A stretch of DNA of 64,000 bases. Source: Lacihabitans sp. LS3-19. GTDB taxonomy: Bacteria; Bacteroidota; Bacteroidia; Cytophagales; Spirosomataceae. This document shows positions 33,637 to 40,963 of the stretch, piece by piece (position 1 is the first letter of the stretch; each line of letters opens with the position of its first letter). The DNA is taken from contig NZ_RJUA01000001.1 of assembly GCF_024343575.1 (NCBI RefSeq), positions 372,001-436,000 of the forward strand, read 5' to 3'. Position numbers and translations under genes: made by a program. Below the pieces are notes generated by a model, which did not search any database, was not told where the DNA came from, and worked only from the letters and a program-made list of their open reading frames with translations.

Positions 33637-34497
33637 CTAATTTAATGTGTCTATAAATAAAACCTCTTTTCGGTACTCTCTCGGACTTTTTCCTTTAAAA
33701 TGTTTGAAAGTCTTATTGAAATGTGAAATGTTGTTGAATCCACTTTCAAAACAAACATCAGATATGCCGAGGTTGTTATGCAATAGTTTGCAAGCATTGT
33801 TTATTCTAAATTCGTTCAGAAAGTCGGTAAAGGTCATATGGGTCATTTTTTTGAAATACCTACAAAACGATGGTACCGTGAGGCTAGCAATTTCGGCTAT
33901 TGTTTCTATTTTTATCTCGTTAGTATAATTGTCCTCTACATAATTATAAATTCTGTTGATTCTTTCTTCGTCTTGGTGTCTGAAATCAAACCTTGAGTCT
34001 CGGCTATTCAGTATTTTGTATTCAGAAGATTGGGACAATATTTTTAAGATTTCTAAAAGGTGTATAAGTCTATCCAATCCTTTTAAGGAAGCAAGAGTTT
34101 CCATTTTTTGTGCTATTAAAGAACGGGTTCTTCCGAAAAATGATATTCCGAAAATAGCTCTTTCAAATAGTTTTTTAATTGTTTCCATTTCCGGAATTGA
34201 CATGAATTCATTGCCGAGAAATAGGTCTTTCAATTGCACAATGATTTCCTCATGTTCTCCAATTACACCGTAGCCCAAACCAGTATGTGGTAAATTGGGT
34301 CCTAAAAACATAACTTCGCCTTCTTGGTATTCGCCTAGATGGTTGCCTATGTGTAATTTGCCGGAACCTTTTTTTACGTAAATTATCTCATACTCAGGAT
34401 GTTGATGCCAAAAAAATCGATCGTTCTGTGATTTCCATTGGATAAGCTTGAATGAACTGCCCTCGTCTGGAGCTATTTTTTCGAACTCTACTTTCAT
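33637..34497 (-). CDS. AraC-family transcriptional regulator with N-terminal cupin
   Basis: 286 residues. The N-terminal cupin domain shows FFWHQHPEYEIIYVKKGSGKLHIGNHLGEYQEGEVMFLGPNLPHTG (metal or sugar-binding beta barrel). The C-terminal 100 residues hold two helix-turn-helix units, IETIAEIASLTVPSFCRYFKKMTHMTFTDFLNEFRINNACKLL and ISDVCFESGFNNISHFNKTFKHFKGKSPREYRK. Regulators of this shape usually control sugar or glycan genes. It is 22 bp before menB, which may therefore be partly co-transcribed; a functional link to menaquinone is not implied. Ligand unknown. Confidence 0.9.
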   Translation of the reverse strand: MKVEFEKIAPDEGSSFKLIQWKSQNDRFFWHQHPEYEIIYVKKGSGKLHIGNHLGEYQEGEVMFLGPNLPHTGLGYGVIGEHEEIIVQLKDLFLGNEFMSIPEMETIKKLFERAIFGISFFGRTRSLIAQKMETLASLKGLDRLIHLLEILKILSQSSEYKILNSRDSRFDFRHQDEERINRIYNYVEDNYTNEIKIETIAEIASLTVPSFCRYFKKMTHMTFTDFLNEFRINNACKLLHNNLGISDVCFESGFNNISHFNKTFKHFKGKSPREYRKEVLFIDTLN

Positions 34498-34690
34498 GCT
34501 TGGTTAACTACAAATCTAAACAATATAGAAATTTGATGTTAATGTAGTACAAGTATTGGAAAATATTGTAATAGTTTGAAGATAATTTTTGATATAATTT
34601 TGTATATAATTAGAAAGCGGTTAAACTTTCTAAGACGATATTACTTGATAAAAACCTATGATTGATAAAAGTAACGGAGACTGTTCTTCG

Positions 34691-35278
34691 TTATTTTTTT
34701 GTTTTAAGGTATTCCAAAAGTTTTTTAATGGCGTTTGCCCGATGGCTAAGTTGGTTTTTTTGTTGTGAGGACATTTCAGCAAATGTAATATCGAAACCAT
34801 CCGGCATAAATATTGGATCATATCCAAAACCTCCTTCGCCTATACATTCTGTTATTATTTTTCCTGAAATTTCACCTTCAAAAAATGAAGTTTTATTATT
34901 TAGAATCATTGTAATAGCTGTTCTGAATTTGGCATTTCTATTGGTTTTGCCTTGCATTTCAGTTAATACTTTTTCAATGTTTGCCTCGTGATTTGTAGGT
35001 TCACCCGCATATCTTGCAGAATAAACCCCAGGTTGATTTCCTAAGGCTTCAATTTCCAATCCCGAGTCATCTGCGATTACATTTATGTGGTATTTCTCAT
35101 GAATATAATCTGCTTTTATTTTAGAATTTTGCTCAAGTGTCGTACCATATTCTTCGATTTCATCCTGGCAACCGATGTCATTCATGGTTTTGATTATAAA
35201 TTCTTCTCCAAGCATTGCTTGTAGTTCTTCTATCTTGTGAGCATTATTTGACGCTAAACAGAATTCTATTTTTTCCAT
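34691..35278 (-). CDS. rdgB: Non-canonical purine NTP pyrophosphatase (RdgB/HAM1)
   Basis: 195 residues. SNNAHKIEELQAML at the N-terminus, VIADDSGLEIEALGNQPGVYSARYAG, GEISGKIITECIGEGGFGYDPIFMPDG and the C-terminal LSHRANAIKKL cover all the conserved blocks. It hydrolyses dITP, dXTP and ITP to monophosphates, keeping deaminated purines out of nucleic acids. The start is 7 bp after the prfA stop, so the two genes form an operon. Confidence 0.96.
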   Translation of the reverse strand: MEKIEFCLASNNAHKIEELQAMLGEEFIIKTMNDIGCQDEIEEYGTTLEQNSKIKADYIHEKYHINVIADDSGLEIEALGNQPGVYSARYAGEPTNHEANIEKVLTEMQGKTNRNAKFRTAITMILNNKTSFFEGEISGKIITECIGEGGFGYDPIFMPDGFDITFAEMSSQQKNQLSHRANAIKKLLEYLKTKK

Positions 35279-35285
35279 GAATATT

Positions 35286-36359
35286 TTACATTACGCCTTC
35301 TTTCATCTTTTCGGCATTTTCGGCTATTCTGAGTTTTTCCATAAATTCGCCAATCTGGCCTTCCATCACAGTAGGTAGATTATAAACAGTGAATCCAATT
35401 CTATGGTCGGTAACTCTTCCTTGAGGATAGTTATAAGTACGGATTTTGTCTGATCTATCGCCAGACCCAACCATCGACCGCCTATCTCCTGCTATTGCCT
35501 CGTTGTGTTTGGCAAGCTCCATTTCATAAATCCTTGATCTCAAAACGGTCATGGCTTTGTCGAAGTTTTTGATTTGGGAGCGTTCGTCTTGACACTGAAC
35601 AACCACTCCAGTAGGGATGTGAGTGACTCTAACTGCTGAATATGTCGTGTTTACGGACTGGCCACCAGCTCCTGAAGAACAGTAGGTGTCTTTTCGGATA
35701 TCCGTCATATTTATTTGAACATCAACTTCATCGGCTTCGGGTAACACTGCTACTGTAGCAGCAGATGTGTGAATTCTACCTTGTGATTCTGTTGCGGGTA
35801 CTCGTTGCACTCTATGCACACCAGATTCAAACTTTAGTTTGCCGTATACGTCTTCACCTTTTACGCTAACTACTATTTCTTTATAGCCACCAGATGAGGC
35901 TTCTGTGAAATCCATTACGTTAAATTGCCAGCCTTGTGTGGTTGCATATCTTTGGTACATTCTGAATAAATCTCCAGCAAAAATTGCCGCTTCATCACCA
36001 CCTGTTCCACCTCTGATTTCCAAAATGCAATCTTTGCTATCGTTGGGGTCTTTTGGTATTAAAAGTTCCTTAAGTGCTTCCTCAAGTGATTCTTTTTTGG
36101 GTTGAAGCTCTTCCAATTCCATCTTTGCCATTTCTCTCATTTCCTCGTCTTTTTCAGTATTGAGGATTTGACGAGCTTCATCAAGATTGGCTATTATAAG
36201 TTTATAATTGGTGTATTCGTTTACTATTTTTTCAAGGTCTCTGTATTCTTTACTTATTTTTTTGAATTTGTCCATATCAGAGACTACCTCAGGCATAGTT
36301 ATCTGCTGGGTAACTTCTTCAAATCGCTCTTTAATGGACTCTAATTGTTCGATTAACAT
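35286..36359 (-). CDS. prfA: Peptide chain release factor 1
   Basis: 357 residues. The peptidyl-hydrolysis motif is SSGAGGQSVNTTYSAVRVTHIPTGVVVQCQDERSQIKN, and HRVQRVPATESQGRIHTSAATVAVLPE contains the PAT codon-recognition tripeptide of RF1 (UAA and UAG), which separates it from RF2. The N-terminal coiled region (about 1-100) and the C-terminal domain are complete. It is the first gene of a two-gene unit with rdgB. No prmC methyltransferase gene follows. Confidence 0.97.
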   Translation of the reverse strand: MLIEQLESIKERFEEVTQQITMPEVVSDMDKFKKISKEYRDLEKIVNEYTNYKLIIANLDEARQILNTEKDEEMREMAKMELEELQPKKESLEEALKELLIPKDPNDSKDCILEIRGGTGGDEAAIFAGDLFRMYQRYATTQGWQFNVMDFTEASSGGYKEIVVSVKGEDVYGKLKFESGVHRVQRVPATESQGRIHTSAATVAVLPEADEVDVQINMTDIRKDTYCSSGAGGQSVNTTYSAVRVTHIPTGVVVQCQDERSQIKNFDKAMTVLRSRIYEMELAKHNEAIAGDRRSMVGSGDRSDKIRTYNYPQGRVTDHRIGFTVYNLPTVMEGQIGEFMEKLRIAENAEKMKEGVM

Positions 36360-36489
36360 AATCTGGTTTTTTATAAATCAATACAAAATTAATATAAAAT
36401 AGCCAAAACACGATGTTGTGTAATGAGCTATGGCTAATTTAGTTTGCTTGTTTTTATTAAACCTAAAGGGAAATGTTTCGGTTCAAAGT

Positions 36490-37080
36490 CTAAGCATTGT
36501 CTTGTTTTTGATTTCGAATTCTACTTAGAGAATTTGGATGCACGTTGAGAAGCGATGCAATGTGTTTCAGTTTTATTTCTTTTCCAAAAAGGTATGGTTT
36601 CTTTTCATAAAGTAACTCCTCTCTTTTTTGCGTTGGCCAAATTTTAAGAATCATCATATGCTCTCTAAAATCTTGTAGATTTTTTTGATACATAACATGT
36701 GTGATTGCATTCAATTTTGGTATTTCCATCAATAATTCTTCAAACTCTTGTTTGGTTGTAAACATATAATGCGAGTTTACTAAAGCTTCGACTGAGATTT
36801 TTGAGGGTTCATTTATCATAAAAGATCCAGGGTCTAAAATAGCTTCGCCAACCCCAGAAATCCAAAGTGTATGTTCTTCATTGTTAATAATCGTAAATTC
36901 TCTTAAAAGTCCTTTGGTTACTAATAAAATCAAGTCGGAAGACTCTCCCATATTTATAGCTATACTCCCTTTTTTTATAGGCTTTTCTTTAAATATGCTC
37001 GTAATCTTTTTTAATTCGACATTGTTTAATGGAACAATACTGTTAATTAATTCTTTTAAAATAGTTTGGGAAAAAGTCAT
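36490..37080 (-). CDS. Crp/Fnr-family transcriptional regulator
   Basis: 196 residues. The N-terminal cyclic-nucleotide-binding-like barrel (about 15-115, KKGSIAINMGESSDLILLVTKGLLREFTIINNEEHTLWISGVGEAIL) is followed by a dimerisation helix and a short helix-turn-helix, IKLKHIASLLNVHPNSLSRIRNQ. The HTH is typical of the Bacteroidota-specific Crp group. The cNMP-binding Arg/Ser motif is not evident, so the ligand is unknown. The gene stands alone; a minus-strand terminator ends just upstream at 37131-37160. Confidence 0.85.
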   Translation of the reverse strand: MTFSQTILKELINSIVPLNNVELKKITSIFKEKPIKKGSIAINMGESSDLILLVTKGLLREFTIINNEEHTLWISGVGEAILDPGSFMINEPSKISVEALVNSHYMFTTKQEFEELLMEIPKLNAITHVMYQKNLQDFREHMMILKIWPTQKREELLYEKKPYLFGKEIKLKHIASLLNVHPNSLSRIRNQKQDNA

Positions 37081-37129
37081 AAATATTCATTATATGGAAA
37101 CTGAATAACAAAGGTTAAGTGTAGCATAA

Positions 37130-37252
37130 AAAAAAGACTCGAGTCTGATTACCCGAGTCTAATATTGTCTGGATTTATAGCAATTGTATTCCCGGAATTT
37201 ATTAAACTTGAATAACGCAACTCTAATATTTTTTATAATGGCCTACAATTGG
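37130..37252 (-). ncRNA. Candidate small structured RNA with intrinsic terminator
   Basis: Read on the minus strand, a predicted transcript starts near 37252, directly after a promoter-like pair, and ends at a strong terminator: AGACTCG (37160-37154), loop, CGAGTCT (37141-37135), then eight T. The first bases CAATTGTA (37251-37244) are perfectly complementary to TACAATTG (37188-37181), which would close a domain of about 70 nt. No coding frame spans the unit. Length about 120 nt. No known RNA family was recognised. The alternative is that the hairpin simply ends a long 3' UTR of the peptidase gene that stops at 37444. Confidence 0.45.
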
Positions 37253-37255
37253 ATG

Positions 37256-37287
37256 CAAATGTTAATATGTTTTTTGTCAAATACAAA
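37256..37287 (-). promoter_or_regulatory. Promoter-like pair for the candidate small RNA
   Basis: On the minus strand TTTG (37287-37284) and TAACATTTG (37264-37256) are separated by 19 bp. The -7 half has one extra base compared with TAnnTTTG. Predicted start near 37252. Confidence 0.4.
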
Positions 37288-37443
37288 CCTTGTGAATTTT
37301 TTGTTATTCCAAATCTAACAACTGTTAGAAAAAACAAAACATTCTTTAATTCTTTTGTAAAAATTTATAAAAATAATTTGGTTTAAGCCTTGAAAATAGC
37401 GTCAGAGCAAATTTGTTAAAACTGATTCATACCGTAGCTATTT

Positions 37444-38748
37444 TCAATAGTTTTCGTAGAACACTTGAATTATTTCAGAAGTTAAATTTCGATATTTGGA
37501 TATGCTTCCAGTAAAATTATTATTCATAATACTAAAAATCAATAGTTTGCCTTTTTTAGATATTAAGTAACCAGATTGGTTATAAACTCCACTCATTGAG
37601 CCAGATTTAGCAAACACAAATGGCCTTGGAGATTTATAAATTGAATTGAGTGTGCCGGCTTGTCCACCAATTGCCATTAATGGGAAAATGCGTTCTTGTG
37701 AAAAATCTTTAAGCATTTTTTCAAGTAAAAAAACCAAACTTTCAGGCGTGAAGAGATTATATCTAGATAAGCCAGAACCGTCTACCCAATTAAAAGGCTG
37801 AGGCATTTCTGAAAAATATGCTTTCTGAATGTTTTGAATGCTTTTTGAAGAGCTAATAGTATCAGAAAACTTGCCACCGGCAAGCAAAAGTAAATGCTCA
37901 GCGAGCATATTGTCTGATATTTTCATCATTCGTCTGTACACCGTGTCTACTGGCAAAGAATAAATGGTTTTAAAACTCGAATCTATTTTAAAATGCTTTA
38001 AAGCAATATTTCTTTTTAAGGTATCTTCAAGCAAAGCTTTTATAAGTGAGGTGGAAGTTTTAAAAGGAATATCTTGACTGAATTTTTTATTATTTAAAAT
38101 TCCAGAATTTGTATAAAAAACATTCTCGTTTATATTTCTTTTGATAAAATCTAATTGGCTGTCTTTATTGAATATAGAATCTTTGAAATACTTGGGATTT
38201 AAAGTTGTTTCTCCTTTTGCATTTTTAAACCTTACAATATTGCCAGAAATAGGAAAAGAGCTCAGTTCTACTTGATAATCGTCATTATAGTCGTCCCATG
38301 ACCAACCTGACCCTAATGTTTCGTTTTGGAAATTTGAATCAGAAAATACGATAGTTTTATTATTGTATTTTCTTAAAAAATCTAAGGTTTTTGAAGGCTC
38401 AAAGTCTGGATGTAAAAAAGTTGGGTCTGCTGTGCCAGCTATAAAAAGGGTATCGTTTTTAAAAGTATATTTAAGTCCAGGAATGCTATCTCCAAGTGTT
38501 TTAAGTCCTGAATAAAGTGTTAATATCTTGGTATTAGAGGCAGGAGTAAAATATTTTTTTTCGTTTAAAGAATATAAAACTTCTTGAGTAGATGGATCAA
38601 GTACTTTTATACCAACAAAGCTATTTTCAAGTAATTTAAGGGAGTTTAGTTTATCATCTAAAATTTTGTTTTTAGTAGATTTGGGCTTTTGAGTTACACA
38701 AGAAAATGTTAAAAAAGAAACAATTAAGATAAACCAAAAACTTTTCAT
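37444..38748 (-). CDS. dacB: D-alanyl-D-alanine carboxypeptidase/endopeptidase, PBP4 (DacB) type, lipoprotein
   Basis: 434 residues. N-terminal signal with lipobox (VSFLTFSCVTQK, Cys at 17). The S13 peptidase motifs are FTPASNTKILTLYSGL (S-X2-K), ISDNMLAEHLLLLAGG (S-X-N) and VFAKSGSMSGVYNQSGYLIS (KSG in the KTG position), plus FNWVDGSGLSRYNLFTPESLV, typical of the class C PBP family. It trims stem peptides or opens cross-links in the periplasm. It is divergent from a DUF5009-like acyltransferase gene, 60 bp apart. The symbol denotes the family. Confidence 0.9.
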   Translation of the reverse strand: MKSFWFILIVSFLTFSCVTQKPKSTKNKILDDKLNSLKLLENSFVGIKVLDPSTQEVLYSLNEKKYFTPASNTKILTLYSGLKTLGDSIPGLKYTFKNDTLFIAGTADPTFLHPDFEPSKTLDFLRKYNNKTIVFSDSNFQNETLGSGWSWDDYNDDYQVELSSFPISGNIVRFKNAKGETTLNPKYFKDSIFNKDSQLDFIKRNINENVFYTNSGILNNKKFSQDIPFKTSTSLIKALLEDTLKRNIALKHFKIDSSFKTIYSLPVDTVYRRMMKISDNMLAEHLLLLAGGKFSDTISSSKSIQNIQKAYFSEMPQPFNWVDGSGLSRYNLFTPESLVFLLEKMLKDFSQERIFPLMAIGGQAGTLNSIYKSPRPFVFAKSGSMSGVYNQSGYLISKKGKLLIFSIMNNNFTGSISKYRNLTSEIIQVFYENY

Positions 38749-38808
38749 TTTTTATGAAATAAAATCTATAAATTTGGGTAAAAAGATTAACAAATAGACA
38801 ATTAAATT

Positions 38809-40068
38809 TTGGAAAAACAAAGGATTACTTCGATAGATATTTTGAGGGGATTGACCATGATGTTGATGACAATCGTGAACAATCCAGGCTCATGGGAACA
38901 CATTTATGCACCGCTTGAGCACGCAGAATGGCATGGTGCAACACCCACAGACATGGTTTTCCCTTTTTTTGTATTTATTATGGGCACCGCGATTCCTTTT
39001 TCTACCAACGAAAACACAGGCGTTAGCAGTGACAATTTTCTTAAGATATTGACTAGGTCTTTAAGGATTTTTAATTTAGGTTTGTTTTTGAATTTTTTCT
39101 CAAAAATCAAAATCGGGGAATTGGAAGGCCCGGCTTTGATGTTTATTCGTTTATTGGTTTGTATATTTTTTGGATATGTGCTTTTGGGAAATTTTAAACC
39201 CAAAGTTAAATTTTATTGGGCTTTAGGAGTTTTTACATTTCTGATTGGCCTGTGCTTTAGTGGTTTAGAGAGTTTTTCTTCGGTTAGAATTCCGGGCGTT
39301 TTACAACGCATAGCTTTGGTTTACTTTTTTGCCGTTCTGATTTTTCTTAGATTCTCTTTTAAAACTCAGTTGCTAATTGGTTCAGGTTTGCTTTTGGGTT
39401 ATTGGGCTATAATGGCTTTGGTGCCAATACCTGGTGGTGGACTTGCAAATTTTGAAAAAGGCACAAATTTGGCCGCTTGGTTAGATAATTATTTACTTCC
39501 AGGTCACCTTTGGGCGACTTCTAAAACTTGGGATCCTGAGGGTATTTTGAGCACATTCCCAGCAATTGTAACTGCTCTTTTGGGTATTTGGACGGGGAAA
39601 TTGCTTCAATCTAAAAAAACGGAAACCTACAAATGGCTTTTGGGAATTGGAATAACATTATTAATTGTTGGCAAAATTTGGGATTTAGCATTTCCAATAA
39701 ATAAAGCTCTTTGGACTAGTTCCTATGTGCTTTTTGCAGGTGGTTGGGCCATGTTGGTTTTAGCAAGTGTTGATATTATTTTTTCTTCGAACAAACCGAA
39801 ATGGTTAGTTAATTTCTTCATAATGTGGGGTGTCAATCCAATGATTGTGTTTTTTGGTTCTGGAATATTGCCACGAGCACTGAACATGATAAAAATTTCT
39901 GATGGCGGCGAAGGTACTGGTGTGCTTCAATATTTTTATGAAAATAGTTTAGTTCCATTATTTTCAAATCCCTTAAATTCTTCTTTGGCTTTTGCGATTG
40001 TTTACGTTGTTTTTTGGTCGGTAATATTGTTTGTATTGGAAAGGAAGCATTTGGTTTTTAAAGTGTAG
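38809..40068 (+). CDS. Multi-spanning acyltransferase of the DUF5009/HGSNAT-like family
   Basis: 419 residues with about ten hydrophobic helices. The N-terminus RITSIDILRGLTMMLMTIVNNPGSWEHIYAPLEHAEWHGATPTDMVFPFFVFIMGTAIPFS is the signature of the family related to heparan-alpha-glucosaminide N-acetyltransferase, with its conserved histidine and aspartate before the first loop. In Bacteroidota it is thought to move acetyl groups across the membrane onto glycans or wall sugars. The start is TTG at 38809: an in-frame stop lies two codons upstream and the conserved region begins at residue 5. A -7-like TAAATTTG is at 38769-38776. The TAG stop overlaps the start of a hairpin repeat. Confidence 0.85.
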   Translation: MEKQRITSIDILRGLTMMLMTIVNNPGSWEHIYAPLEHAEWHGATPTDMVFPFFVFIMGTAIPFSTNENTGVSSDNFLKILTRSLRIFNLGLFLNFFSKIKIGELEGPALMFIRLLVCIFFGYVLLGNFKPKVKFYWALGVFTFLIGLCFSGLESFSSVRIPGVLQRIALVYFFAVLIFLRFSFKTQLLIGSGLLLGYWAIMALVPIPGGGLANFEKGTNLAAWLDNYLLPGHLWATSKTWDPEGILSTFPAIVTALLGIWTGKLLQSKKTETYKWLLGIGITLLIVGKIWDLAFPINKALWTSSYVLFAGGWAMLVLASVDIIFSSNKPKWLVNFFIMWGVNPMIVFFGSGILPRALNMIKISDGGEGTGVLQYFYENSLVPLFSNPLNSSLAFAIVYVVFWSVILFVLERKHLVFKV

Positions 40069-40092
40069 GTGGTGCAAATTTTCAATTTGCAC
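40065..40092 (+). repeat. RAYT-associated TTC-loop hairpin, left copy
   Basis: TAGGTG is followed by GTGCAAATT-TTC-AATTTGCAC (40072-40092), a perfect 9-bp stem. The preceding GTAGGTGG recalls the conserved foot of REP elements. The repeat starts at the stop codon of the acyltransferase gene and lies 58 bp beyond the 3' end of the RAYT gene. Confidence 0.75.
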
Positions 40093-40149
40093 TAAAATTA
40101 AAATAGGAATAATATCCATTTATTTGACCAAATTATAAATTTGATTCAC

Positions 40150-40809
40150 TTATTCGAATATTTTTTTAAATCTTTCATTAAGAAATGTCCACTTCCAATC
40201 GAAAGGTTTTTCGCATAGATTAGCTTTTACTGGATTGTTAAGTACGTATGCCATTATTCTATGCAATTCATCATCGTTTCTAACCCATCTATCATAACTT
40301 TCAACTTGCCAAAAATGCCCAGTTCTATTTAAAAGCTTATTGCTTTCATAAGCGGAAAACCTTTTGATGGATTGCATAATTTCTTCTAAGAATTTCGGTT
40401 TTTCTACTTCAGGTTTGTCGAATAATCTGAAAACAGCATGAACATGATTTGACATAATGCAAAAACAATACATTTCGAGATATTTTCCATTCCAAAATAA
40501 CAAAGAATCGTATACAATTTGAGCAATAGTTTCAATTTTTAAGCTGTTTGAACCTTGTGGGTTTAAGTCTAAATATTTATCTCTAATAGCAAAGTATTTT
40601 TTTGCAAGATTGTCTAAATCAACTTCTGGATTTAGAGAAATTTGTTGAATTCGTTTTTTCTGAGTCTCAAATTCTGAACTCAAATTATTTAATACTCTAC
40701 GCGGAATGGCATCTGCAAGATTGTAAGTGACAAAAAATGTACCCCCAATTGGTTGTAGGTGCGGGAGGTCTCGTTGATGAAATGTTTTCTTTGTTCTAGG
40801 AATAGACAT
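40150..40809 (-). CDS. REP-associated tyrosine transposase (RAYT), Y1/HUH family
   Basis: 219 residues. FFVTYNLADAIP at the start, CIMSNHVHAVFRL in the middle (the HUH metal motif, His-Val-His) and VESYDRWVRNDDELHRIMAYVLNNPVKANLCEKPFDWKWT at the end (region of the catalytic tyrosine) are the blocks of TnpA-REP proteins related to IS200/IS605 transposases. These are usually single-copy, domesticated and act on nearby palindromic repeats. Here inverted TTC-loop hairpins lie on both sides (40072-40092 and 40940-40958) with no further IS ends. The frame is intact, so it may be active. Confidence 0.9.
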   Translation of the reverse strand: MSIPRTKKTFHQRDLPHLQPIGGTFFVTYNLADAIPRRVLNNLSSEFETQKKRIQQISLNPEVDLDNLAKKYFAIRDKYLDLNPQGSNSLKIETIAQIVYDSLLFWNGKYLEMYCFCIMSNHVHAVFRLFDKPEVEKPKFLEEIMQSIKRFSAYESNKLLNRTGHFWQVESYDRWVRNDDELHRIMAYVLNNPVKANLCEKPFDWKWTFLNERFKKIFE

Positions 40810-40939
40810 TTTTATTCTCTTTAAAAAAACAAGTTTTCGGTCTCCAAATTAATTGATTTTGATAGTTTAATTAATTGACGGGTGAAATTTTTATTTCGTA
40901 CTTTGTCTATATTTAATATCCCCAGTTTTATTCTTTTTA

Positions 40940-40960
40940 AACAAATTGAAAATTTGTTCC
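40940..40960 (-). repeat. RAYT-associated TTC-loop hairpin, right inverted copy
   Basis: On the minus strand GG is followed by AACAAATT-TTC-AATTTGTT, an 8-bp stem with the same loop and inner stem as the left copy at 40.07 kb, in the opposite orientation. It ends 3 nt before the stop codon of the next leftward gene (40964). Confidence 0.7.
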
Positions 40961-40963
40961 ACA

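Noticed and set aside
40150-40809. Complete IS200/IS605 insertion sequence
   Set aside because: No TnpB, no typical IS ends or target TTAC-type site; protein blocks and flanking inverted palindromes fit a RAYT instead.
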